Positions 24,286-34,829 of a DNA stretch of 64,000 nt are shown one piece after another. The stretch is from Linanthus parryae. Its lineage: Eukaryota > Streptophyta > Magnoliopsida > Ericales > Polemoniaceae. Under the pieces are notes generated by a model. The model saw only the letters and a program-made list of their open reading frames with translations. It had not been told where the DNA came from and did no database searches. The first letter of the stretch is position 1; the number at the start of each line of letters is the position of its first letter. The stretch is taken from assembly GCA_023055425.1 (NCBI GenBank), contig JALGPY010000007.1, positions 21,152,001 through 21,216,000 on the forward strand, written 5' to 3'. Position numbers and translations under genes: made by a program.

Positions 24286-26872
24286 TGGCGTAGAAGCTCT
24301 CTATCTCCTTGCCTTCGGGGTCACGCTTTGCAATTCGCTTCAGTGTATACACATTCTTTCGATGGTATGTGATACGCGGCGCCTCTTCGCGTGTAGGCGG
24401 CTTTTCCTTGGCATCTTCCCTTGTCACCATTACTCCCGCAGGTGACTGGTCCTTGATGTCCTCCCAGAGAGGCAAAGGAGTAGGGTTGAATGGTCCCGGC
24501 GTTTGCTCATCCGCCATCTCGGTGAACCACACTGCCTCGCTAAGATGCGCTTCATCCAAGTTGAATGGATTCGTTGAAGCCGGTATCTCGACTACTCTGT
24601 CGTTCCAGATAGCTTTCATAACCTGGTGAGCTGTTGAAGGAATTGCGTCGAAGCGATGAATCCAGGCTCGACCTATGATCATGTGATACGTGGTGTTTGC
24701 GTCTATGACATAGAACTTTGCTGAGCACTTGATTTTGCCAATCTGAACGCCCAGGGGGATCCATCCGATCGTCATCCTAGAGTCGCTTCCGAATCCCATC
24801 AGCGGAGATGGACGCCTGACGATCTTGTGTTCGGGGATCCCTGCTAGCTTCAGTGTGCGGAGCGAAACGACGTTGACCGCTGCCCCTCCATCAACGAATG
24901 CTCGTTTGAACTCGACGCCATTGATGATGGCCGTCACGTACAGAGGCCTCTGGTGGCTCGCATCTGTCTTCTTGTCGCTGGCAGAAAAGGTCATAATCCT
25001 TTCTGTAGAGCGAGACGCCTTGATGACTTTCCCGTTGGAGACTACAAGATCCTCCTCGTAGTCCTCCGCTATCCTCAAGATTGCTTTCGTCATGTCTGTT
25101 CGGCATTTCTCGGAGAAGTTCATCTCGTCGAAGAATCTGCTAAAGCCGTGCGACCCCTTCATCCGATCGGCACGTTCGTCTTCTGTGTCCATACTGTAGT
25201 CCTCGTCATCGTGGACTTCAGCAATGATGGGTAGACCATCCTCTGCGACTTCTTCCAGGTCGACAATCGAGATCATGGAAACTTCCTTGCCTTTTGAGTC
25301 TTGCTCCGCATGGGCAGGAAGCGGATTGTTGCGCACGTCCTTCCTGCGATCGCTGACGATCAGCTCGCCGTTCTTCATTTTCTGGTCGAATGTGAACCTG
25401 AGCTTTTTACATTCCGCTGTGGGGTGCATGACCTTGCCGTGGTACTCGCACCACTTAGGGTCCCTCACCATCTCCTTAGAGGGTATCTTCTCAAGCGGTG
25501 GCAGGACGCCGTCCTTGCGCCACTGTCTGCAGAGGTCGCTTGCCTCCTCTACTGAGCATGGCAAAGGTGGTACATCGAAGTTCACAACCTTCGCTTGCTT
25601 CTGGGGTGAAACTGTATTGACCTCAGCTTCGCGTCCCCTCTTGTAACTGAACCTCCCGATCTTGTAGGTGGTGGCGCTCGAAGGTCGCTCCGGAGCGTTC
25701 TTCTTTTTCTGTCTCTCGACTATAGGCTCGATGTTCTTCGTGCATTCAATTAGCTTTGAAAACGTAGGTGTTTGCAGATTAATGAGCATACCTTTGTATT
25801 CGTCTCGCATGCACTGTAGGCATATCTCTACAAGCCGACTTTCGAGCATTGGATCTTTGCACTCCAAGGACTTCGCCCTGAATTTCTTGATGAAAGTAAT
25901 CCCGTCCTCCTCGCGCTTCTGATACATCCGCGAGAGATGGATCATCGTCACCTTTTCTTCCATCTGGAAGAACTTGGTATAGAACCTCTGGACCATGTCA
26001 TCCCAAGTCTTCACGGACCCGGCTTCCAGTGTTCGGTACCACTTGTATGCTACGTTCCCTAAAGATTTTGGGAACTCTCGCATTAGTAATTTGGGATCGG
26101 CTTCGTATGGCCCCATGACATCAATGAAACGCATGACATGTTCATGAGCGTTTCCGTTGACATCCTCGAACTTGTCCCATTTAGGAGCCTTGTACCCCGC
26201 CGGGTTAGGCATGAGATAGATCTCTCTTGGAATGGGTGGATCGTTGTCTAATTTCGGGATAATGGTATCCGCGAATGACTGATGCGCCAGAATAGTGTCC
26301 ATGCGCTTCTGCAGAGACGTCATGCATTCCGGAATGCTTCCCTCGGTAGCTGAAGGAGGGGTTGTCGCAGGCGGGGGCGACACATACGCCGTCGAAGGAT
26401 TGGGGACATATGGGCTACTCGCATTGCCCCAGATCGCCGTTGGAGGAGGCAAGGGGTACTGCAAAGTCGGGTTAGATGCCAAAGCCGAGGGCTGAGGAGT
26501 GTGAGCAGTGAGAGGCAACATCTGAGCTGTTGACCCCTGGATCGAAGGCGGCTGCGCAATCGCCGGTGGAGTCTGCAGGTTAGGGTTGGGAGGTGTGGTT
26601 GACACTCCCAGTCCCGAAGCAGTAGGGCCTCCTCCTCCTTGAGAGACGGTGGTGGCTGATGAAGGATTTGGTGCAAGGGTGCCCAGAACGGCCAAGATCC
26701 GTTCTAGCTGCACGGATTGGGCTTTGAGAGCTTTCGTCTGACTTTGAACAGTGGCGTCCAAAGACTCTAGCGTCGGTGTCTCGCCGGGAGTGGTAGGAGT
26801 ACGGCGGGTCTCCTCTCCCGAGGCGGTTTCGGTGGAAGGCGATCTGTTGCTGATATCATCCTCCTGAGACAT
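24260..26872 (-). CDS. Gag-protease of Tat-1
   Basis: An intact frame of about 870 aa from ATG at 26872 (MSQEDDI); the frame is open a little further upstream but with no earlier ATG. A long Pro/Ser/Gln-rich disordered N-terminus (to about residue 220) is followed by the capsid domain (about 230-390, with EFPKSLGNVAYKWYRTLEAG). A Cys-His stretch WCEYHGKVMHPTAECKKL follows, and then a retropepsin-like domain whose active site reads FVDGGAAVNVV near residue 662. D-G-G instead of D-T/S-G is seen in other Tat-type elements. The frame ends in TGA 26 bases inside the pol frame, so pol must be reached by +1 recoding, splicing or a separate start; which one cannot be told here. Confidence 0.88.
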   Translation of the reverse strand: MSQEDDISNRSPSTETASGEETRRTPTTPGETPTLESLDATVQSQTKALKAQSVQLERILAVLGTLAPNPSSATTVSQGGGGPTASGLGVSTTPPNPNLQTPPAIAQPPSIQGSTAQMLPLTAHTPQPSALASNPTLQYPLPPPTAIWGNASSPYVPNPSTAYVSPPPATTPPSATEGSIPECMTSLQKRMDTILAHQSFADTIIPKLDNDPPIPREIYLMPNPAGYKAPKWDKFEDVNGNAHEHVMRFIDVMGPYEADPKLLMREFPKSLGNVAYKWYRTLEAGSVKTWDDMVQRFYTKFFQMEEKVTMIHLSRMYQKREEDGITFIKKFRAKSLECKDPMLESRLVEICLQCMRDEYKGMLINLQTPTFSKLIECTKNIEPIVERQKKKNAPERPSSATTYKIGRFSYKRGREAEVNTVSPQKQAKVVNFDVPPLPCSVEEASDLCRQWRKDGVLPPLEKIPSKEMVRDPKWCEYHGKVMHPTAECKKLRFTFDQKMKNGELIVSDRRKDVRNNPLPAHAEQDSKGKEVSMISIVDLEEVAEDGLPIIAEVHDDEDYSMDTEDERADRMKGSHGFSRFFDEMNFSEKCRTDMTKAILRIAEDYEEDLVVSNGKVIKASRSTERIMTFSASDKKTDASHQRPLYVTAIINGVEFKRAFVDGGAAVNVVSLRTLKLAGIPEHKIVRRPSPLMGFGSDSRMTIGWIPLGVQIGKIKCSAKFYVIDANTTYHMIIGRAWIHRFDAIPSTAHQVMKAIWNDRVVEIPASTNPFNLDEAHLSEAVWFTEMADEQTPGPFNPTPLPLWEDIKDQSPAGVMVTREDAKEKPPTREEAPRITYHRKNVYTLKRIAKRDPEGKEIESFYANGKKCYRI

Positions 26873-26893
26873 GGTTGCTTTTGTTGGTAAGTT

Positions 26894-26909
26894 CACGTCG
26901 GGTTCACCA
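26894..26909 (-). other. Primer binding site of Tat-1
   Basis: On the minus strand TGGTGAACCCGACGTG begins three bases inside the 5' LTR. The identical string follows the LTR of Tat-2 at 33488-33503. It is not the initiator tRNA-Met complement; the tRNA was not identified. Confidence 0.75.
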
Positions 26910-26912
26910 AAA

Positions 26913-27539
26913 TGTGCACAAGAGATTCCGGCGGGGAGACCTCCGTGTACACCGTATGTAGAGGATCAGGGATCGCACAGGAAGAGTGGGGTTGTGTGTA
27001 GGGAGAGAGTAAGGCAGTAGCAATGTCTGAGAGAGAGACAGAGGTTTGGCAGAGCTTCCGCGTATGGCAAGTGTGTTCTCCTTTGTATGGAAAGGTTAAC
27101 GTCCTATATATAGCAGGGAACGTGACAGTTGTAGTGTGGTTAATGCGCCCATTAATGGCGGCTTAATTAGCTTAACCACAACGGCACGTTCGTCCTCATA
27201 TATAGGGACTGTTACAGCACGTTGTGCGTGAATACCGGAACCGTTACAGGGTTGACCGGGTTTGACCGGATTGACCGGGTTTATGGAGCTCGTGCCATAA
27301 ATCTCTCAAAGCAGTTACTAAAGGTCGCGCGCGGGCTTGGCTCGCACGCGACATGGCTTACTCTAGCCTCCAAACCACTAAGTCCCTATAAGTCCCGTGC
27401 GGTGGTATGCGAGGGCTCTGTCTCGCAGCCCCCACATGGATCAGCTCGGCTGGTGATCCAGTGTGTGTGGAGCACAATATGGTGTGCTAGATGGTTGCCA
27501 CGTGGCCAAGATCTGTCAGCTCAGAAAGCACTATCTACA
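26913..27539 (-). repeat. 5' LTR of Tat-1
   Basis: 627 bp, TGTGCAC to TCTACA in window orientation, followed by the target duplication actgg at 27540-27544. It holds CTATATATAG near 27102 and a G-box palindrome GCCACGTGGC near 27498. Confidence 0.93.
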
Positions 27540-27666
27540 ACTGGACAAGTTATTACTTAGTCGAAACTGAAAAAGAATTAATTCTTGAACTTTAATGCTT
27601 TTCCGTTACAAGCCGCAAATGAAATTTATAATGGACACATATCATTAATTTTCATCTTGGTAAATA

Positions 27667-27975
27667 TGCAAATGAACATTTCACACGAGGATATTTTGGG
27701 CAAATAAAAAATGTAGGAAACGGAGAAAACACTCAAAAGTGTTAAACACTTTGGTGCTCTTCAGCTTTTTATAGTAGTAGATAGGTATATATATATTTAA
27801 TAATAATAATATAATAATAATATAACTAATAATAATAATAATAAGAATAATAATATGCAACTGAACATTTCACACGAGGATATTTTGGGCAAATAAAAAA
27901 TGTAGAAAACGGAGAAAACACTCAAAAGTGTTAAACACTTTGGTGCTCTTCAGCTTTTTATAGTAGTAGATATAA

Positions 27976-28049
<74 letters not shown>

Positions 28050-28190
28050 CCAATAATAAATAGTCCGTTTCATGTAAACAACATAATGAGATTGGGCATC
28101 TGGAAAAAGAAGGAAACACCCCAAGTGAAAAAACACTTGAAGTGGTTAAACACTAAGAGGTCCTTCACTCTTTTTAGTAGTAGAGATAAG
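27667..28190. repeat. Three related repeat units with TAA microsatellites
   Basis: A unit of about 119 bp (ATGCAA.TGAACATTTCAC to TATAGTAGTAGAT) occurs at 27667-27785 and again, nearly unchanged, at 27854-27972. A diverged third copy ends with TTTTTAGTAGTAGAGAT near 28188. All carry an inverted repeat around AAGTGTT-AAACACTT or a variant of it. An irregular TAA/AATA tract fills 27790-27853, and an almost pure (TAA)n runs from 27980 to 28047. The reverse complement starts TCTACTACTATAAAAAG, somewhat like a Helitron 5' end, but no matching 3' hairpin was established. Confidence 0.7.
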
Positions 28191-28918
28191 ATTCCATGGA
28201 AGTGAGTTGATTGGTACATTTTCAGGTTGCAGAAATTGTAACTTGGGTTATTGTATTGGGTTCTGGAAGTGAGTTGAACCTTGGTTTGGTACGCTTTTGA
28301 AAAGCAGAGTACCAGTTTAGTAGATGATGATCATGTACATGTTTCGTTTGCTTATGTGGAGTCAGTGTGTGCTCATCAGAAGAGTATTGGTCCTATTGGA
28401 GTGGCTCTTTCCTCTTGTACACATTGTCTGTATCAATTTTTTACACTAGAGATCACTGGTGAGTGGGGATGGATGCCAGCCATTTCTAGATTCTAGACTA
28501 GTTTGTTCCCTGCAAATAACTAGGAAATTTTAGTAGGCATAGGGCATTTAACACAATTACGAGCTGAATTTGTGTTTAGATAGATGGATTACAGGACTTA
28601 AATGAGTGGTGTCCCCGGTTAGATCAGAATCTTTGACGTTCTGTGACTTGATCTCTCACTCATTCTTCTAAAACCTGTGAAATGGTTGTCCTTGATAATG
28701 CTCTCACTTATCAAGAATCTTCAGCCATCTCTGCCGTCACATTTCATTGGTGGGATAGAGAAGATGAGATAATTTGGCCTTTTTCTGTTTCTCATCATAT
28801 GGCACATTCACTTTTGAAACTTGTACTCTTTTGATCACTTCTGAGCTTGAGGACACATTGTTCTCAAAATCAGATTAGCCATCCTTCCTATTTCTGTGTG
28901 CTAAATGAAGGTAACTTG
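28191..28918. other. Unassigned sequence before a LINE fragment
   Basis: Moderately GC-balanced DNA with no long frame. It may be the eroded upstream part of the LINE-type remnant that follows, since composition and strand are similar, but no motif was recognised. Confidence 0.35.
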
Positions 28919-29560
28919 AATGTTATTTGGAAGATTAAAATTCCACCAAAAATAATTTTTTGGTGGAGACTTAGTCACACTACACTGGCTTCAAGAGAGA
29001 ACTTGTGGAGGTGAAAATGTGCAGCCATATTTGCCAATTGTAGAATGGAGTATCTACATCATTTGTAATGGAGATGCCAAGGCCTTTCTGGTTTAGGATG
29101 AGAGTTATTGCTGCTCATGGAAACACCAAATCTTGGATGGATAGCTGATCGATCAGTTGCAGAGTAGAGTGATTGATGAAGTTCTTGGTGAAGTGATTAC
29201 AAGCTCCTAGACAGTGTTTGACTTCCAGAAATGCAGCTATATTCAGCAAATGAGATATTTGCCCAATCACAGCTAAAAACAAGACTCTGAACTCTAAAGG
29301 GTTGGAGGAGCCAATTTAACCAGAATATCATAACGGCGAAGAATAACTTGGTTTCTCTGGAGGGTTGGTTTCTCTGGAGGGTGGTCTTGTTGGGGGAGGT
29401 TGGCGATATCAAATGGGAATCACCTCATAGAAGGGAAGCTTAAATAGTAGTACAATTTTGATGATGGATGGTGCTCGATTTCTCACACAGCTTGGCTACA
29501 GCTTGGCTAGGATGGATTATTAGAGACTGGAAAGGAGATGTCATACACTAGGGTTGGCAG
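28919..29560 (+). pseudogene. LINE-type zf-RVT/RNase H remnant
   Basis: The plus-strand translation from 28919 gives NVIWKIKIPPKIIFWWRLSH followed by a RENLW motif. This is the typical start of the zf-RVT domain that follows reverse transcriptase in plant LINEs; a stop comes soon after. Near 29464 a DGA motif appears, and near 29509 a piece reading WLGWIIRDWKGDVI resembles the start of the linked RNase H domain. The frame shifts between these pieces and stops are frequent, so this is a dead fragment. The frame at 29554-29838 may be a continuation, but I could not match it. Confidence 0.6.
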
Positions 29561-29979
29561 ATCACCAAAGCCAATTCAGCTCTAATTTCATAATCTTTGA
29601 CTTTGACATTAATAGTCGTGTGAAGCACGCCTCTGCCACAATACAATGGTTCATATGTGTTGATGGTGATGACAAAGTGTTGATGGAGCCAAATTCAAAC
29701 CAGGAATGCCAATGGGCCGCCATTCAGGTAATTATTGCGGATATCAAGAATTTTCTCTGTAATTGCAACTTGGTGTTGAAAACCCAAGTTAGCAAATATA
29801 TCTGCATATTAGTTAGAAGTGTACTGAAATTTTGTTAGAAGAGTAAAGATTATTTAGACAAAGAGATAATCTTCACATTAACATAATGGTAGTTAAAGGT
29901 GATATTTACACAACTACGTTATGTATATTACATTCTAGCCCTCTAAGTAATACTATTATGCTACTTTAGTCCCTCTCAA

Positions 29980-30610
29980 TTCAGCTTCCTTTTGCAACAC
30001 AAACATCTACCTCTTTTGAAGAGAGAGTTGAATCATCAAGAGAACTCACGTGCAACTTATTCTACAAATAGTGAAACTGATTGACTGACAAAAGGTTTAG
30101 TGAAGATATCAGTTGGCTGCTCCTTAGTTGGAATGTACTTGACTTCAGCAGCTTTGGCTAACACCTCTTCTCTAACAAAATGATAGTCCAATTCAATGTG
30201 TTTAACTCTAGCATGAAATACATGACTGAAGCCAATGCAAGAGCTGGTTGATTGTCACACCAAACTTAGGTGTTCTAGTAACAAGGACATGTAACTCTCC
30301 AAGAATATAGCTCAATCACTTGATCTTTGTAGTGGCTAAACCAAGAGCCCTATACTATGCTTTTGTAGAGTTCTTAGGAACAATCACTTGTTTCTTGGAT
30401 GACCAGGAAATCAAATTACTACCTAAAAAAACACCATAGCCTATAGTAGACCTTCTAGTAAGTAGGTCACCAGCCCATTCAACATCTGCAAAACTCTGCA
30501 GGGAAAATGAACCAGTAGTACTGAAATGCAAACCTTGAACTGAAGTGCCTTTGATACATCTAATGATCCTTTTCACTGCTTGATATGAGACACAATGGGA
30601 TTGTGTAAAT
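29980..30610 (-). pseudogene. Ty1/copia RNase H fragment
   Basis: The minus-strand translation (30576 down to 30355) contains FADVEWAGDLLTRRSTIGYG and ISWSSKKQ, the core of a copia RNase H. The usual Asp of the SDADWAG motif is Ala in this copy. After a stop, further RNase H-like sequence can be followed to about 30000 with broken frames. It looks Ale-like, different from the LTR that interrupts it at 30637. Dead fragment. Confidence 0.8.
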
Positions 30611-30636
30611 GTTGACAGACAATGTTAACTACATGC

Positions 30637-32065
30637 TGTAGGGTTTTGATTCATGGATGCGCAACGGAAACACAAACAATCATAAAACCATGCAAAACCC
30701 TCCAAGGATCACAAGTCAAGAGACATAACGATGGTAAGGGTAAGAAATCAATAACACACCTTAGGGTTCTCCTTTGATGACTTCAAACGCGAATTGTGTC
30801 ACGTTCTCTATGGTTGATCCACGCCTAGAGTTGATCCTAGAATCTCCCAAGTCCTTGGTGCTAGCCCGGAAGAGGAAGAGGAAGAAGAATCACGCAAAAC
30901 GAGACCCAAAAGGAGGGTCTCGGCCTTCATGTGGCCGACGGGGACGGGCGGCGGCAAAGGGGCGGTCGGCTCCTTTGTTGCTTGCTCTCTCTCCTTTTGT
31001 TCTCTCCCACTCTTTGTTATGTTCAATAATGAGCATAAGTTCTATGGGAAGGAAGGAAGGAAGGTCATTTATATAGTCCAACAACTCCTTGCCAACTACT
31101 TAAAGGACTTATTCTAGTCCTACTAGAATTCAATTTAGTCCCTTCCTTGCAAATTAGTCCCTACTAAGTTTGCAAGGTTTTGCAAAGTGATCCTTCTAAT
31201 TAATTAATCCAATTAATTAATTCCCAAATCTAGTTCAACTCTATATAGTGTGTGACCCCATAGGTTCTATCTAGTTGGTATCAACTATTTGCTAATATGG
31301 AGCGGTCTCTAGCAAAACATCCATTCTAGCCAACTAATAGAATAGTCATCTTGACAACCTTTGTACAAGTAATTGTCTCATCCCTTTGTCTCTATATCCG
31401 GATTGGACACGAGACATACAAGTCACACTCGTATATCCAATCCATAGTTTCTCGATCCATGGGAATAGCCTTATTCGTGCAAATAACATCAATATCCCAT
31501 ATTGATTTATTTGAGTCTGGCCAGACATTCTATAAGCACTATCCCTCGAGTGGCCTAGGATATTTGCTCCCGTTATGTGGGAGGGACAAATTCTATCTAC
31601 GTCCACTACGATCTCTAAGCTTGCTTCTTATTGTATCCAGTACACGCCTTTATAACTATCCAGTTACGGTGTAGCATTTAATGCTACCAAAATCACAATA
31701 ATCCACAACTAGAATATCTAGTGACTTCAAGTCTAAGGATGACAATACCATTGCACCGCGAGAAGCGCTTGTGAATCAACATAACGTGTATGTAGCCTTC
31801 TCGGAGATGGGTCAATCCAGTGCAACATTCCCTAATGCACACCTATGTGTTGGATCGTGATATCTCCATATCAATCCAACCCCATACTAGTGTATAGATG
31901 ATTGTCCTATTAATCATTTTACTTGACTAGGGATATTTAAGATAAACAACACAATTGTAAATCTAAGGACTTCATTATATTAAATATCCAATAAATAATA
32001 AATGAATTTCTAGCCACAAATAATTCATACTAAACTAGATTGCCTCTAGGGCATCTATTCCAACA
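30637..32065 (-). repeat. Copia LTR, same family as the nested copia element
   Basis: 1429 bp. Read on the minus strand it starts TGTTGGAATAGATGCCCTAG and ends AAAACCCTACA. It is preceded by GGGAGAC (polypurine tract) and a pol fragment, so it is the 3' LTR of a 5'-truncated element. It is homologous to the LTRs at 36314-37881 and 42950-44515 and includes a similar GC-rich patch (about 30905-30970). The LTR start resembles Angela/BARE-type elements; lineage is inferred. Confidence 0.82.
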
Positions 32066-32079
32066 GTCTCCCACTTGAA

Positions 32080-32395
32080 CTAGAGCCAATCTGGCGCATC
32101 TCGTATGCCCATACTCCTAGTGTGCCCTTCATGCTTCCACTGCGTGAGAGGCTTTGTAAGCGGGTCTGACAGATTATCATCTGTAGGAATCTTACATATC
32201 CTAACGTCTCCTCTATCGATAATATCTCGAATCAGATGAAACTTCCTGAGCACGTGTTTGGACTTCTGGTGCGACCTGGGTTCCTTCGATTGCGCGATCG
32301 CCCCAGTGTTGTCACAGAACAACTCGACTGGATCCGCAATGCTAGAGACCACACCAAGTTCAGAAACAAACTTTCTGATCCAAACAACTTATTTC
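32080..32395 (-). pseudogene. Copia RNase H C-terminal fragment
   Basis: Upstream of the LTR on the minus strand, the translation includes DPVELFCDNTGAIAQSKEP, SKHVLRKFHLIRDIIDRGDV and DPLTKPL. This is the C-terminal part of a Ty1/copia RNase H. It can be followed back to about 32395 (WIRKFVSELGVV) and then ends abruptly. The rest of the element is missing. Confidence 0.85.
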
Positions 32396-32669
32396 ATATT
32401 GATGCAAGTACTTGGTGTATCCATAACATCAAACTAAAACTAGAATGCTATATTTCATTTCACATGGAAATATTGCACAAAGGACCCAAAACTTTATTTA
32501 AAAGACATTATAGTTTCCAAATAGAACAAACATACAACTTGGTTTCTACTTAATTTTTTATAACTTTTCATAACAAAAGTCTAGCATTCTTTACACGATA
32601 TTTACCTTAACACACTCATTTAGGTATTACTAACATCACTTAAAAAAATTAAACATGTAACATAAATAT

Positions 32670-32858
32670 GAGGGTTACTACAAGTATGGATATGCTGGAG
32701 GTCCCTCAACGCCAAATTATTTGAAGATATCTTTGAATCGTTGGAAACCATTGCCAAACAAATTGCTCGTTCAACGGAGGAGTACTGCTTGGCCACCAAT
32801 CTGCAGCAAAGTGCACTAGAACTCATCGCTGCTACTGATCCGACAACAGGTAGATGGG
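32670..32858 (+). pseudogene. Upstream half of an RNase H-like gene split by Tat-2
   Basis: An open plus-strand frame (WRSLNAKLFEDIFESLETIA onward) runs to the target site of Tat-2. The reading frame resumes exactly after the second target copy at 51005, where it enters an RVT_3-type RNase H domain. This arrangement is usual in plant LINE ORF2 tails and in related single-domain RNase H genes. About 60 codons are visible; the upstream limit is not clear. Confidence 0.65.
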
Positions 32859-33484
32859 TGTAGATAGTGCTTTCTGAGCTGACAGATCTTGGCCACGTGG
32901 CAACCATCCAGCACACCATATTGTGCTCCACACACACTGGATCACCAGCCGAGCTGATCCATGTGGGGGCTGCGAGACAGAGCCCTCGCATACCACTGCA
33001 CGGGACTTGTAGGGACTTTGTGGTTTGGAGGCTAGAGTAAGCCCTGTCGCGTGCGAGCCAAGCCCGCACGCGACCTTTAGTAACTGTTTTGAGAGATTTA
33101 TGGCACGAGCTCCATAAACCCGGTCAATCCGGTCAAACCCGGTCAACCTCGTAACGGTTCCGGTATTCGCGCACCACGTGCGGTAACGGTCCCTATATAC
33201 TCGGACGAACGTGCCGTTATGGTTAAGCTAATTAAGCCGCCATTAATGGGCGCATTAACCACACTACAACGGTCATGTTCTCCAGTATATATAGATCGTC
33301 AACCTTTCCATACAAAGGAGAACACACTGCCATACGCGGAAGCTCTGCCAAACCTCTGTCTCTCTCTCAGACATTGCTACTGCCTTACTCTCTCCCTACA
33401 CACAACCCCTCTCTTCCTGTGCGATCCTTGATCCACTACATACGGTGTACACGGAGGTCTCCCCGCCGGAATCTCTTGTGCACA
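32859..33484 (+). repeat. 5' LTR of Tat-2
   Basis: 626 bp, TGTAGATAG to TTGTGCACA. It contains the perfect G-box palindrome GCCACGTGGC (32892-32901) and TATA-like TATATATAG near 33285. Its single difference from the 3' LTR is G versus T at about 33182. Confidence 0.95.
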
Positions 33485-33487
33485 TTT

Positions 33488-33503
33488 TGGTGAACCCGAC
33501 GTG
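33488..33503 (+). other. Primer binding site of Tat-2
   Basis: TGGTGAACCCGACGTG, identical to the Tat-1 site, three bases after the LTR. Confidence 0.75.
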
Positions 33504-33524
33504 AATCGAACACGCAACCTTCTG

Positions 33525-34759
33525 ACGACACGGACTGGAGGAAGCCACTATTTGATTTCCTCACCCAGGGCACCGTGCCCGAGTCAAGAAAAGAAGCCGA
33601 GAAGTTGAAAAGGAAGGCGTCTCGATATGTGGTACAGGAAAACCTACTTTGGCGAAGAGGTCATGAAGGAAACTTGCTGCGATGTCTAGACGGCAGAGAA
33701 GCACAAGAAGTCATGGACCTTTCCCATCAGGTAGATCATCAAGGAGGTGCGAAATTGTGCAGACAGCTCCTCTCAATCGGGTATTTCTGGCCCACGATGG
33801 AGGTCGATTGCCGTACCAAAGTGAGACGCTGCCAGGAGTGCCAATTCAAAGGGAACCTAGTGCACGCTCCCGCCGTGGATCTACATGCATTAGGGACGCC
33901 ATGGCCATTTCACACATGGGCTCTGGACTTCATCGGTCCCATCCGACCGACGTCGCACGGGAACCATTTCATTCTCACCGCGACTGAGCTGTTCACCAAG
34001 TGGGTGGAAGCAATACCACTGAAGACGGCAAATGCGCTGGCTGTGGTCAATTTCATCCAGGAAAGCATCATATGCAGGTTCGGAATCCCAAACACCATTC
34101 TTTCAGATAACGGTACTCCTTTTGTTAATCGCCAGGTAGCTGCGAAATTAGCGGAGTACAATATCAGGCAGGTTTGTTCTACCCCTTATTACCCAAAGGG
34201 AAATGGACAAGCCGAAGCGACCAACAAAACGCTGTTGAGAATTTTGAGCAAGATGGTCGCGGATGACCACAAGAAGTGGGCCGACTCTCTAAGCATAGCT
34301 TTGTGGGCCTACCGAACTTCTCCAAGGACACCCACGGGGGCCTCGCCATTTCTACTATGTTATGGGGCCGAAGCTGTAGTACCTGCGGAGGTTAGAGTCA
34401 ATTCGGCAAGGCTGGCCTTCCATGCACTCTATGAAAATCAACGCGATCACGATTTAGTCTTGCTGGAGGAAAAGCGAGAACAAGCCAAAAGAACCAACAA
34501 GCGGTACCAGGAAAGGATCGCTCGCGCCTACAATAAGACGGTCCAGCGAAGAGATTTCGCAGTCGGAGACTTGGTCTTGCGCGCATCTGACCACTGTATG
34601 CGAGAAGCAACTCACCCGAAGTTCGCAGCCAACTGGGAAGGACCCTTCGAAGTCACAGAAGTCTTCGACAGTGGCTACTGCAGCATCCGAAGGTTGCACG
34701 GCACAACCTCAACCCCGAGTTCAGTCAACATGCGCTGGATTAAGAAGTACTATCCTTGA
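33525..34759 (+). pseudogene. Tat-2 integrase frame, 5'-deleted pol
   Basis: The frame is open from just after the primer site and enters pol at TDWRKP (about 33525). It continues without a stop to 34759. It encodes an integrase zinc region (SHQVDHQ, CQEC), the catalytic core (LDFIGPI, LSDNGTPF, NGQAEATNKT) and the C-terminal part. It is almost identical to the Tat-1 integrase. There is no ATG in frame between the LTR and the zinc region, so translation would need an internal or non-AUG start. Protease is absent from the element, so I call it a remnant, though every integrase residue examined is intact. Confidence 0.85.
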
Positions 34760-34829
34760 ATTCTCTTATTTCATGCGTTTTATTACAACGTCGCTTGATA
34801 TCTTGTATGGCTACGATTTACACAATCTC

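Larger units (their letters stand above)
12382..27539 (-). mobile_element. Tat-lineage Ty3/gypsy element Tat-1, full-length, decayed
   Basis: 15,158 bp flanked by the target duplication actgg (12377-12381 and 27540-27544). It has two 627-bp LTRs with about twelve differences (1.9%). In minus-strand order it holds: 5' LTR, primer site, gag-protease, reverse transcriptase, RNase H, a second archaeal-type RNase H, integrase, a 54-bp tandem repeat array, an antisense plant mobile domain gene, polypurine tract and 3' LTR. A dual RNase H plus an extra gene between pol and the 3' LTR are established hallmarks of the Tat lineage. Two nonsense codons break pol and two more break the antisense gene, so this copy is unlikely to be autonomous now. 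Confidence 0.93.

Noticed and set aside
31351..31674. Frame of 107 codons repeated at 37166 and 43836
   Set aside because: Shared because it lies in the LTRs of one copia family. The opposite strand is also open and no domain is recognisable.
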